Assembly (NCBI GenBank): GCA_022241785.1
Contig: JAKOMP010000038.1
Coordinates: forward strand, 1-52,413
Direction: 5' to 3'
Source of the DNA: Cyanocohniella sp. LLY
GTDB lineage: Bacteria > Cyanobacteriota > Cyanobacteriia > Cyanobacteriales > Nostocaceae
Length of the DNA: 52,413 nt
The notes beneath the pieces are model-generated. The model was given only the letters and a program-made list of their open reading frames with translations, did not search any database and was not told where the DNA came from. Every line of letters begins with the position of its first letter. Within the stretch, counting starts at the first letter, position 1. Positions 45,342 to 52,413 of this stretch are shown in pieces. A program made the translations under genes and the position numbers.

Positions 45342-45560
45342 ATGACTCGACATAGCATGATTATTCAATGGTCTGATGAAGATCAGCTTTTTCTGGTGAC
45401 AATCCCAGAGTTTTCTGATCTAGTTGTAATGCCTTGTACTCACGGAAAAACTCGTGAAGAAGCAATTCACAACGGTGAAGAAGTTATTGAAATGTACTTA
45501 GAAGCTTGGCAAGCAGAAGGTGAGCCTATCCCTGAACCCGTGACACTTCAAGTTGCCTGA
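45342..45560 (+). CDS. HicB-family antitoxin-like protein, no HicA partner
   Basis: 72 residues with the HicB partial RNase-H fold: IIQWSDEDQLFLVTIPEFSD, CTHGKTREEAIHNGEEVIEM and YLEAWQAEGEPIPEP. HicB normally neutralises the HicA mRNA-degrading toxin encoded beside it. Neither the 180 bases upstream nor the 74 bases downstream encode a HicA-like protein. No DNA-binding extension is present. Such solitary HicB-like genes are common in cyanobacteria and may have other roles. GAGGA is the ribosome-binding site at 45328-45332. Confidence 0.9.
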   Translation: MTRHSMIIQWSDEDQLFLVTIPEFSDLVVMPCTHGKTREEAIHNGEEVIEMYLEAWQAEGEPIPEPVTLQVA

Positions 45561-45634
45561 TAATTGTCAGTAAGTAGCTGAATTACTATTGATATTCATG
45601 TTCCGCTACAAGCAATTATCTAGAGAAGTGAAAA

Positions 45635-46099
45635 ATGATTATTAATCCTGAAAATGTCCCCAGTCGGACAACTTCAACTTACCCCGATAAATTTAAACCT
45701 ATGGTTTTCGGGAGAGTAAAACAGGCGTTGGGAAATACAGCCGGATTGAAGAATTTTGGTGTCAATTTAGTTACACTATCACCGGGAAGTTCTTCGGCTC
45801 TGAGACATTGGCACACCCAACAAGATGAGTTTATTTACATCATTGAAGGTGAAGCGACTTTAGTTACCGACACGGGGGCGCAAATCCTCATACCGGGAAT
45901 GATGGCAGGTTTCCCAGCAGGTGAGGAAGATGGACACCAATTAGTAAATCGCTCCCATGAAGTGGTGATTTATTTAGAAATTGGCGATAGAACTGCCGAC
46001 GATCAAGTTTATTATCCAGACAATTATTTAATTGCTAAACGTGGTACTAATGGACATACCATATTTACACACCAAGACGGTACTTTGTATGACAGCTAA
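45635..46099 (+). CDS. Cupin domain protein
   Basis: 154 residues. The cupin motif 1 reads RHWHTQQDEFIYIIEGEATL with metal ligands H, H and E, and motif 2 is PAGEEDGHQLVNRSHEVVIY. A C-terminal VYYPDNYLIAKRGTNGHTIF extension is typical of the bacterial cupins related to auxin-binding-like and mannose isomerase-like proteins. The ligand set suggests a metal-binding enzyme or a small-molecule binder; the substrate is unknown. It lies 74 bases downstream of the HicB-like gene and is possibly cotranscribed with it. Confidence 0.88.
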   Translation: MIINPENVPSRTTSTYPDKFKPMVFGRVKQALGNTAGLKNFGVNLVTLSPGSSSALRHWHTQQDEFIYIIEGEATLVTDTGAQILIPGMMAGFPAGEEDGHQLVNRSHEVVIYLEIGDRTADDQVYYPDNYLIAKRGTNGHTIFTHQDGTLYDS

Positions 46100-46297
46100 C
46101 AGCGAACAGCCATCAAAGTTGAATACTGCTCACTGTTAACTGTTAGGGAATTCCAAAAATTAAATTATCCCATCTTGTAGGGTGCATCCTGCCCGCCCTT
46201 AATATAAGCCAAGCAAGACTTGTACTGAGCTTGTCGAAGTATGCCTGCTCTACAAAAAATTTTGGAATACTTTTTTACTTGGAAGTCCCTTAACTAA

Positions 46298-47500
46298 TTA
46301 CGCTTCGTCTAAAGCTGCAATTCCAGGCAAAGTCTTACCTTCAAGCAACTCCAAGCTAGCGCCACCGCCAGTAGAAATGTGGCTCATTTGGTCAGCTAAA
46401 CCAACTTTTTCCACAGCCGCTACTGAGTCACCACCACCGATAATTGTGGTTGTACCAGTTTTGCTAATTTCTGCCAAAGTATGGGCGATCGCTTCTGTAC
46501 CTGCGGCAAATTTATCAAACTCAAATACACCCATCGGCCCGTTCCAAATCACGGTTTTGCAATCAGCCAAAGCTTCTTGAAAGACTTTTATGGAGTCAGG
46601 GCCAATATCCAAACCCATGCCATCAGCTGGAATATTTTCAATGCTGACAGTTGTAGCGTTGGCATCGGGAGCAAACTTATCTGCCGATACAATGTCTGTG
46701 GGTAACAGTAAAGCCACGCCACGTTCTTTAGCTTTAGCTTCCAAAGTCTTGGCTAGTTCTAGCTTGTCTTCTTCTACCAGAGATTTACCAACACTCAAAC
46801 CACGGGCTTTGTAGAAGGTGAAAATCATGCCACCGCCGATGATCAGCTTGTCGCACTTCTCTAGTAGGGTTTCGATTACGCCAATTTTGCTGGAAACTTT
46901 GGAACCACCAATAATCGCCGCCAAAGGACGTTGGGGATTTTCAATTGCACTTTGTAAGTACTGCAATTCCTTCTCGATCAAATATCCACCTACAGAAGGA
47001 CTCAAGTAGTGAGTTACACCTTCGGTGGAAGCATGGGCGCGGTGTGCAGTCCCAAAAGCATCATTTACATAAAAATCAGCATTAGCTGCCAGTTTTTTCG
47101 CAAATTCTGGGTCGTTTTTTTCTTCTTCTTTGTAAAAGCGGACATTTTCTAACAACAGAACTTGTCCATTTTGTAAAGACCCAACTTTGGCAGCAACGGC
47201 ATCACCGATACAGTCATCAGTTTTCACGACTTCTTGACCTAGCAATTCCGAGAGACGCTTGGCAACAGGGGTCAAACGCAACTTGTCATCCACACCCTTG
47301 GGACGACCAAAATGGCTTGCTAAAATTACCTTAGCTCCCTTCTGCATCAAATCTTTGATGGTAGGTAACGCGGCACGAATCCGAGTATCGTCTGTGATGT
47401 TACCTTGGTCATCCACAGGCACATTAAAATCAACCCGTACTAAAGCCCGTTTCCCAGAAATATCACTTGCAGATAAATTTGCTAAAGTTTTTTTGGACAC
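46298..47500 (-). CDS. pgk: Phosphoglycerate kinase
   Basis: 400 residues, full length. The N-terminal substrate-binding segment is [40 protein letters not shown] and [20 protein letters not shown] follow. The hinge is around [11 protein letters not shown]. The nucleotide-binding region includes [20 protein letters not shown], and the C-terminal ATP site includes [19 protein letters not shown]. It interconverts 1,3-bisphosphoglycerate and 3-phosphoglycerate in glycolysis and the Calvin cycle. It is divergent from the universal stress protein gene, with a gap of about 90 bases. Confidence 0.98.
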   Translation of the reverse strand: MSKKTLANLSASDISGKRALVRVDFNVPVDDQGNITDDTRIRAALPTIKDLMQKGAKVILASHFGRPKGVDDKLRLTPVAKRLSELLGQEVVKTDDCIGDAVAAKVGSLQNGQVLLLENVRFYKEEEKNDPEFAKKLAANADFYVNDAFGTAHRAHASTEGVTHYLSPSVGGYLIEKELQYLQSAIENPQRPLAAIIGGSKVSSKIGVIETLLEKCDKLIIGGGMIFTFYKARGLSVGKSLVEEDKLELAKTLEAKAKERGVALLLPTDIVSADKFAPDANATTVSIENIPADGMGLDIGPDSIKVFQEALADCKTVIWNGPMGVFEFDKFAAGTEAIAHTLAEISKTGTTTIIGGGDSVAAVEKVGLADQMSHISTGGGASLELLEGKTLPGIAALDEA

Positions 47501-47590
47501 AGATAGACCCTCCTGATTGCCTTTTTGTTATTGTTTTGAAAGTAGAACCATCCAGATTTTACCGGAGTCAGGGGGGCCTAGGTGAGAGAG

Positions 47591-47998
47591 ATGTTTAAGA
47601 CAGTACTATTTCCAATAGATCAAAGTCGGGAAGCGCGGGAAGCTGCTGACGTAGTTACCAATGTTGTCCAGAAGTACGGCAGTCGCTTGGTGCTGCTGTC
47701 TGTGGTGGAAGAACCTTCTCCAGACACACCAAGTGCAGACCCTATGGTGTCGTCAGAGGTTGTAGCCAAATTGCTGGAAAATGCCCGATCTTTATTTTCT
47801 GGGCAAGGCATTCCTGCCGAGATTATCGAAAAGCAAGGCAAACCAGCTTTTACCATTTGCGATGTTGCTGACGAAATTGGGGCAGATTTAATTATTATGG
47901 GCTGTCGAGGCTTAGGTTTAACCGAAGAGGGCGCAACTGATAGCGTCACCACCCGTGTAATTAATCTTTCCCCTTGCCCAGTGTTGATTGTGCCGTAA
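47591..47998 (+). CDS. Universal stress protein (UspA family)
   Basis: 135 residues from ATG 47591; GTG 47582 is an alternative that adds three residues. The fold starts MFKTVLFPIDQSREAREAAD. The nucleotide-binding motif is GADLIIMGCRGLGLTEEGAT, followed by SVTTRVINLSPCPVLIVP, an altered form of the usual G-x2-G-x9-G-[ST]. The changes in that motif leave ATP binding uncertain. Its role in stress tolerance is known for the family only. It is followed by the nested hairpins at 48000. Confidence 0.93.
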   Translation: MFKTVLFPIDQSREAREAADVVTNVVQKYGSRLVLLSVVEEPSPDTPSADPMVSSEVVAKLLENARSLFSGQGIPAEIIEKQGKPAFTICDVADEIGADLIIMGCRGLGLTEEGATDSVTTRVINLSPCPVLIVP

Positions 47999-47999
47999 A

Positions 48000-48057
48000 A
48001 GCTTGTATTCAGGGCTTTAGCCCTGAAAAACTCGACTAGCAACACTCAATACAAGCT
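48000..48057. repeat. Nested inverted repeats after the universal stress gene
   Basis: Outer 10-bp perfect inverted repeat AGCTTGTATT (48000-48009) and AATACAAGCT (48048-48057). Inside is an 8-bp stem TCAGGGCT/AGCCCTGA with a 2-base loop (48009-48026), followed by AAAAA. It may serve as the terminator of the gene just upstream. Confidence 0.6.
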
Positions 48058-48119
48058 ATGAATATATTTAAAGTTTAATTTCAACGAATTACATCCCAAA
48101 TTTTAAAATTTCGTAACAT

Positions 48120-48187
48120 CCCTCCCTGTTCACCAGCAACAAAGTACGGTTATCCGGCTACTTGTAGGCAACAGAGGAGGGCTTTTT
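48120..48187 (+). ncRNA. Structured RNA element ending in a U-run, terminator or small RNA end
   Basis: CCCTCCCTGTT (48120-48130) pairs with AACAGAGGAGGG (48170-48181) with one bulge. A second stem inside pairs ACAAAGTACGG with CCGGCTACTTGT around a TTAT loop (48150-48153). A T-run follows at 48183-48187. The two-stem form is more elaborate than a plain terminator. No known family is recognised. Confidence 0.45.
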
Positions 48188-48257
48188 AGCGTCACCATAG
48201 ATATATTCAACGCTCTCAAGGAAATTCAATTCTTTTTTTAACAAAACGGTTTTGCAC

Positions 48258-48263
48258 TATAAT
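48258..48263 (+). promoter_or_regulatory. Candidate -10 box TATAAT
   Basis: A perfect TATAAT preceded by TTTTGCAC. No good -35 hexamer is seen at the usual distance. It lies about 340 bases upstream of the sigma-factor start, and further promoters closer to the gene are possible. Confidence 0.4.
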
Positions 48264-48599
48264 TGTAAGATTTGACTAAGTTACTTTACTATCTACCAGA
48301 TTTGTTTTACTATAAGGTAAGTAGAACTCATACCGACTTCAGATTTTACAGTTGCAGCAAGCAACTGAGGATAAAAAAGAATTCTCGCAAATAAACCAGC
48401 GTGCTTCTAAGAGATTCAAAGATTTAGGAAAGGTAGAGGAACTCATATCAGGGATACATCTTCTTGATATTTCATACATGACGCATGAATTGGCTTGTTT
48501 TGGTAGCGCCCGATGTTCCGTGATCTGTGTACTACCTTTCCCGACTCGATTTAGTTATACAAAATCCGTTGTGTTTACGGAGTAGAGGACAACGCACCA

Positions 48600-49583
48600 A
48601 TGCCTACTGTTAACACCCAAACTGAAAACCTCAATACAAAATTCACGGCCGATATGGTGCGAACCTATCTGCGCGAAATCGGTCGTGTGCCACTGCTAAC
48701 TCGTGAAGAAGAGATTATCTTTGGTAAGCAAGTACAACAAATGATGACGCTTCTAGACGCAAAAGAAGCGTTGGCCAAGAAGCTAGATTATGAGCCTAGT
48801 TTACCAGAGTGGGCTGCCCATGTTGACCAATCGGAAACCGAGGTCAAGCAAGTTGTAGCTCAAGGTAAACGAGCTAAACAAAAAATGATTGAAGCGAATC
48901 TGCGCTTGGTCGTTGCCATTGCCAAGAAATACCAGAAGCGCAATATGGAGTTTTTGGATTTGATCCAAGAAGGAACTCTAGGATTGGAGCGGGGTGTAGA
49001 GAAGTTTGATCCCACCAGGGGTTATAAGTTTTCAACCTATGCTTACTGGTGGATTCGCCAAGCAATTACTAGAGCGATCGCCCAACAAGGCCGAACCATT
49101 CGCTTACCAATTCACATTACCGAGAAACTCAACAAAATCAAAAAAGTACAACGAGAACTAGCTCAAAAGTTAGGGCGATCGCCTAATCCGGCGGAAATTG
49201 CCAAAGAACTAGAGTTAGAGCCGACTCAGATTCGTGAGTATCTGAATATGGCTCGTCAACCAGTCTCATTAGATGTCAAAGTTGGCGATAACCAAGATAC
49301 CGAGTTGCAAGAAATGCTGGAAGATGACGGCCCATCACCAGAGTATTACACCACTCAAGAATTCTTGCGCCAAGACTTAAATAACATGCTGGCAGAACTA
49401 ACCCCTCAACAGCGAGAAGTTTTAGCCCTGCGCTTCGGTTTAGAAGATGGTAACGAAATGTCGTTAGCGAAAGTCGGTGAACGCCTAAATCTCAGTCGTG
49501 AGCGCGTCCGCCAGCTAGAACATCAAGCTCTTGCTCATTTGCGCCGTCGCCGCGCCAATATCAAAGAGTACGTTGCTAGCTAA
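48600..49583 (+). CDS. Group 2 RNA polymerase sigma factor (sigma-70 family)
   Basis: 327 residues. Region 1.2 is [20 protein letters not shown]. Region 2 includes [40 protein letters not shown] and [20 protein letters not shown]. Region 3 includes [20 protein letters not shown]. Region 4 ends [20 protein letters not shown]. The short N-terminus and absence of region 1.1 mark it as non-primary: SigB/SigD/SigE-like. The exact paralogue cannot be assigned here. Group 2 factors adjust transcription in light, nitrogen and carbon stress. Confidence 0.93.
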   Translation: MPTVNTQTENLNTKFTADMVRTYLREIGRVPLLTREEEIIFGKQVQQMMTLLDAKEALAKKLDYEPSLPEWAAHVDQSETEVKQVVAQGKRAKQKMIEANLRLVVAIAKKYQKRNMEFLDLIQEGTLGLERGVEKFDPTRGYKFSTYAYWWIRQAITRAIAQQGRTIRLPIHITEKLNKIKKVQRELAQKLGRSPNPAEIAKELELEPTQIREYLNMARQPVSLDVKVGDNQDTELQEMLEDDGPSPEYYTTQEFLRQDLNNMLAELTPQQREVLALRFGLEDGNEMSLAKVGERLNLSRERVRQLEHQALAHLRRRRANIKEYVAS

Positions 49584-49605
49584 AAGCAGATAGCTTTCGC
49601 TGACG

Positions 49606-49636
49606 CGCCTCCTGGATTCAGGGGGCGATTTTTTTT
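49606..49636 (+). terminator. Rho-independent terminator of the sigma-factor gene
   Basis: Stem CGCCTCCTG/CAGGGGGCG (9 bp, one wobble), loop GATT, followed by a run of T. Confidence 0.85.
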
Positions 49637-50069
49637 AGGTAGGGATTGGTGAATAAAGCATTTTCTTCTAGCTTCTAGCCTCTAACCCCTAGCCCCTAAC
49701 CTCTCACTAAAAAACATTTACACTTTTTCGTAATCGAGAAACTTGCCGTTGTAGCTGTTGATGTTCACAGCAAACGGATTGATGTTTTTGGAAAAATGTA
49801 AAATCAAAAAAATAATAGCAGCGTACGAGTATTTTTATAATCATCCTCCAATCGGATGAATCTTTTGGGTGAAGCTGCAATTGTGTAAATGAGAGTACTG
49901 TGCAATTACAGCTAAAAATTAAATAAAAAATTCGTTTTCCGGAAATTTTCACTTCTAAAAAATATTAAGACATATCAAACCTTTGATGGAGCCTTGAATA
50001 ATCAATAATTGGCTATTGTTTAAGTAAGTCGTAGAGGAAATAGTTAGTTTTTTTTACAGGAGAAATCGG
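49637..50069. other. Intergenic region with a short tandem degenerate repeat
   Basis: At 49668-49706 a 7-base theme (CTAGCCT, CTAACCC, CTAGCCC, CTAACCT) is repeated in tandem, a Nostoc-type STRR. The rest is AT-rich and without a gene. AGGAGA at 50059-50064 serves the next gene. Confidence 0.55.
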
Positions 50070-50897
50070 GTGCTTAACAACATTGCTAAATTTTTACCCG
50101 CGCGCCAGTTGAGACTTCCCATTCTTGGCTTACTACTGACAATTGGCGTTGTGGGTGTACAGACTAAACCATTGCTGAGAAACCAAACACAAACAGCATA
50201 TGCATCTACAGCCTTAGCTGCAAATCATAGTCAAGCTTCTGTTTTACCTCGCCTTAGACAAGTTAGAGAACAAAGAAGTTTACTGCGAAGAATTGCTGTA
50301 GATACTCAGCATCAAGAAAATATTCCACAAACTACGACCTCAAATACTTCTGCTAATCAATCATCTGTTCGCTCTCAAGGACGCTACAAACTAGTATCTT
50401 CTGCTAACTTATCAAAGAGCGTCAAAACCACACCTCAAGCTCCTGATTTAGTTGATAAGCAAGTGGCTGTAAACACAACTGGAGCTAGTTCTAGAGCTAA
50501 TTTTCCCACACAAGATGGAATTTATCTCTATGGTCAATCACCCAGAGCCAACCAACTTGGTCAAGGATATGTCATATTTCAGCAGCGTCAGGGTAGGGTG
50601 ACAGGTGCTTTATATATGCCCCAGTCTGAGTTTAGCTGCTTCCAAGGAAAAATCGGCCAATCAGGAGAATTGGCAATGACTGTGACTGGTTCCCCTGGAG
50701 AAGTTGGCTCAAATCAAGTAGCAACAGCTAACCAACTACAAGTACCTGACTTTAGTGATGATCAAATGATTACTTATGCTCACTCAGTAGCACTGCAAGA
50801 CTATCATCAACTAAAGTCCATTAGTAATAACGACAGACGCATTTTGCAAATGTGTACTGAATTTGCCACAGGTGTTGATAATCAGCTAGTCAAATAA
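50070..50897 (+). CDS. Conserved cyanobacterial envelope protein of unknown function
   Basis: 275 residues from GTG 50070, chosen for the AGGAG site 6 bases upstream. A hydrophobic segment LRLPILGLLLTIGVVGVQT near the N-terminus is a signal or anchor. A low-complexity Ser/Gln/Thr-rich stretch follows to about residue 150. A C-terminal domain carries DGIYLYGQSPRANQLGQGYV, FQQRQGRVTGALYMPQSEFS and CFQGKIGQSGELAMTVTGSP. The YLYGQSP...GALYMP...F.CF pattern recurs in uncharacterised cyanobacterial proteins. No catalytic motif is visible. Confidence 0.8.
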   Translation: MLNNIAKFLPARQLRLPILGLLLTIGVVGVQTKPLLRNQTQTAYASTALAANHSQASVLPRLRQVREQRSLLRRIAVDTQHQENIPQTTTSNTSANQSSVRSQGRYKLVSSANLSKSVKTTPQAPDLVDKQVAVNTTGASSRANFPTQDGIYLYGQSPRANQLGQGYVIFQQRQGRVTGALYMPQSEFSCFQGKIGQSGELAMTVTGSPGEVGSNQVATANQLQVPDFSDDQMITYAHSVALQDYHQLKSISNNDRRILQMCTEFATGVDNQLVK

Positions 50898-50922
50898 AGA
50901 TGAATGTTCCCAGTTTCATCAT

Positions 50923-51612
50923 TTAATACTCAATCCCGGCTTGCGCTTTCACACCTTGATCCCGGAAAGGATGTTTAATCAAAGTCATTTCGGTGACTAA
51001 ATCTGCTCGCTCGATTAATGCCGGTGGTGCGCCTCTACCTGTGAGAATTACGTGTTTGCTTGGTGGTTTCTCTGCTAAACCTGCTAAAACTTCGTCTATT
51101 TGTAAATAAGCCATTTTTAAGGCAATATTTATTTCATCCAAAAGCACCAGTTGAAAGTCTGGGTTGCGGATGTATTCTAATGATTTTTCCCAAGCAGCGC
51201 TGGCTTTGTCGAGGTCGCGATCGCGGTCTTGAGTTTCCCAGGTGAAGCCTTCGCCCATAGCATGAAATTCTAGCTGGTCTTCCCAAAGGCTGAAAACCCT
51301 TTTCTCTGATGGTTCCCAGGCTCCTTTGATGAATTGGATGATCGCTACTTTATAGCCATGACCGAGCGATCGCAACACCATTCCCAAGGCGGCGGTGGTT
51401 TTACCTTTACCGTTACCAGTATTGACAATAATTAACCCTTTTTCTGGTACAGCCTCAGCTATCCGGCGATCCTGCACTTCTTTACGCCGCTGCATCTTTG
51501 TGCGGTACTGATCATCAGTTAAGTTAGGTAGGGTTGAGGACATCACTTCGTCTATTAAGCGTTCAATCTCTTTATCTGAGTTTAACTCTTCTGGTGTATC
51601 GCTTTTCATCAA
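50923..51612 (-). CDS. cobO: Cob(I)yrinic acid a,c-diamide adenosyltransferase (CobO/BtuR type)
   Basis: 229 residues. The P-loop is NTGNGKGKTTAALGMVLRSL in GLIIVNTGNGKGKTTAALGM. IIQFIKGAWEPSEKRVF, LVLLDEINIALKMAYLQIDE and KHVILTGRGAPPALIERADL complete the CobO/BtuR pattern. It transfers the adenosyl group from ATP to cobalt in corrinoids, a step of adenosylcobalamin or pseudocobalamin formation. It converges with the envelope-protein gene and has no other cobalamin gene beside it. Confidence 0.96.
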   Translation of the reverse strand: MMKSDTPEELNSDKEIERLIDEVMSSTLPNLTDDQYRTKMQRRKEVQDRRIAEAVPEKGLIIVNTGNGKGKTTAALGMVLRSLGHGYKVAIIQFIKGAWEPSEKRVFSLWEDQLEFHAMGEGFTWETQDRDRDLDKASAAWEKSLEYIRNPDFQLVLLDEINIALKMAYLQIDEVLAGLAEKPPSKHVILTGRGAPPALIERADLVTEMTLIKHPFRDQGVKAQAGIEY

Positions 51613-52239
51613 CCTTGCCTAAAAATAACTACTGCTATCGAAAATTTTCCTTGATTCTAAGTAAATAAAACTAAAAAATTCTGGGATTTATTAGCTAAAT
51701 GCCAGGTTTATCATAATTAAGAATTTCCTGAGAGAAAGTCTTGTAAATATTTTCATTCTGCTAAAAATGCTGGTGCTTTTTATTGAGCTTAAATATTATT
51801 TTCGCAAAGTAATAATTTTATTGGAGTTGTAAAAGTTACTTTTTTGGGGTAACTCTAGATAAAGCACAAGCATATAAATAAATCTAAATTATTATGTATG
51901 TATTATTTTAAAAAAATTAATTATTTTATTCAATTAATCACAGCACTATTAAATAATTTACCAATAAAATATACCCGATTCATTGAAAAAGTCAGGGTTT
52001 GAAACTCTCTTTGTTAGCAAACAATATAGCGTTAAATAAATATTTAATAAGTTGTTAAATTACTCGCATAAATTAGTATTTTTTAGCATTTTTATAGCTT
52101 TTTTTACCATAAAATTTAATATATTTGCTTTTTTATTTTCTATCTGCTCCTAATTTTAAATTTGAGAAAATGCTGACAAATTTTAGCAGTGGATGTCCCT
52201 TCACCACTTGTTACTAGACACGTTCCCAGGTCAAAGACT
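51613..52239. other. AT-rich intergenic region between cobO and the IS element
   Basis: More than 600 bases with long A/T runs and no acceptable frame. It is a plausible permissive site for the adjacent insertion sequence. No hairpin of note was seen. Confidence 0.5.
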
Positions 52240-52413
52240 GAGAGGATGTTTGAAAAGTCGGAAAGGATGTAAAAAAGCTCTCTCAGTATAAGCTGTGAAT
52301 AGATAATAGACAGCACCGAGAGAGTAACATGAGTAAAGCATACCCCAGCAACCTGACCCGCGCCCAATATGAATTTCTCAGTGACCTGATTCCAGAAGCC
52401 AAACCAGGTGGAC
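52240..52413 (+). mobile_element. Left part of an IS5-family insertion sequence, cut by the window edge
   Basis: The end probably begins GAGAGGATGTTTGAAAAG at 52240, the likely left inverted repeat, about 90 bases before the transposase start. The right end lies outside the window, so the target duplication cannot be read. Confidence 0.7.
52329..52413 (+). CDS. IS5-family transposase, N-terminal fragment
   Basis: The first 28 residues, MSKAYPSNLTRAQYEFLSDL then IPEAKPGG, match the N-terminus of the helix-turn-helix (DUF4096) region of IS5-family transposases of cyanobacteria. The DDE catalytic part lies beyond the edge. ATG 52329 follows a GAGAG site. Confidence 0.85.
   Translation, partial: MSKAYPSNLTRAQYEFLSDLIPEAKPGG

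Larger units (their letters stand above)
48058..48599. other. Long region upstream of the sigma-factor gene
   Basis: No protein-coding gene is accepted. It holds the structured element at 48120-48187, a TATAAT box at 48258-48263 and about 330 bases of presumed 5' leader before the sigma-factor start at 48600. Confidence 0.5.

Noticed and set aside
48352-48585. Plus-strand 77-codon frame upstream of the sigma-factor gene
   Set aside because: It has no ribosome-binding site, unnatural composition and lies in a probable untranslated leader.

Overview
The window looks like chromosomal DNA from a filamentous cyanobacterium of the Nostocales. The octamer GCGATCGC (HIP1) recurs throughout. The gene set is typically cyanobacterial: nrtABCD nitrate transport genes, a clpR-clpP pair, a glycine-rich RRM protein, a high-light-inducible protein, a group 2 sigma factor, and Ser/Thr kinases with HRDIS/DFGGVKQ catalytic loops. 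Intergenic stretches hold the short dispersed and tandem repeats common in Nostoc-type genomes. The window starts inside a transposase remnant and ends inside the first codons of an IS5-type transposase. No rRNA or tRNA gene was recognised.

Layout. 1-7.5 kb: transposase tail, a hypothetical gene, a decayed ABC permease, a coiled-coil protein, an M15-type peptidase, mnmG and a membrane-anchored proline-rich protein. 7.4-8.7 kb: a CRISPR array of 16 repeats with a probable leader on its left and no cas genes. 8.9-14.5 kb: a MoaD/ThiS-like carrier beside thrC, a frameshifted DUF2267 gene, a 2-oxo-acid decarboxylase, a second MoaD-like gene, a small double-glycine-leader peptide gene and a MITE-like palindromic repeat. 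14.5-17 kb: a J-domain protein, then clpR-clpP. 17-23.7 kb: two tandem VWA genes, a small membrane protein, and a large HTH/TIR-like/double-GAF protein behind an unusual leader region. 23.7-31.6 kb: a PIN/TRAM membrane protein, hemW and nrtABCD on the minus strand. 32-38.4 kb: a DsbA-like protein, DUF29, a HerA-like ATPase, a GST, a fasciclin protein, an RNA-binding protein and a 59-residue HLIP. 38.5-45.2 kb: a PaaK-like ligase, two related transmembrane kinases, a GNAT remnant and a deoxyhypusine-synthase-like protein. 45.3-52.4 kb: an orphan HicB, a cupin, pgk, a universal stress protein, a sigma factor, a cell-envelope hypothetical, cobO and the IS5 element.

How the genes fit together. 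The clear functional units are nitrate uptake (nrtABCD, without nirA or narB beside it), the ClpR/ClpP proteolytic core, the translationally coupled VWA pair and the kinase pair. The least explained locus is 20.48-23.56 kb. There a multidomain sensor-like protein follows a 13-codon leader ORF with a 12-base Shine-Dalgarno match to the 16S rRNA 3' end. Three copies of one repeat around it could form alternative hairpins over the ribosome-binding site. The double-glycine peptide gene and the CRISPR array, whose spacer lengths change along its length, are the other accessory features of note.
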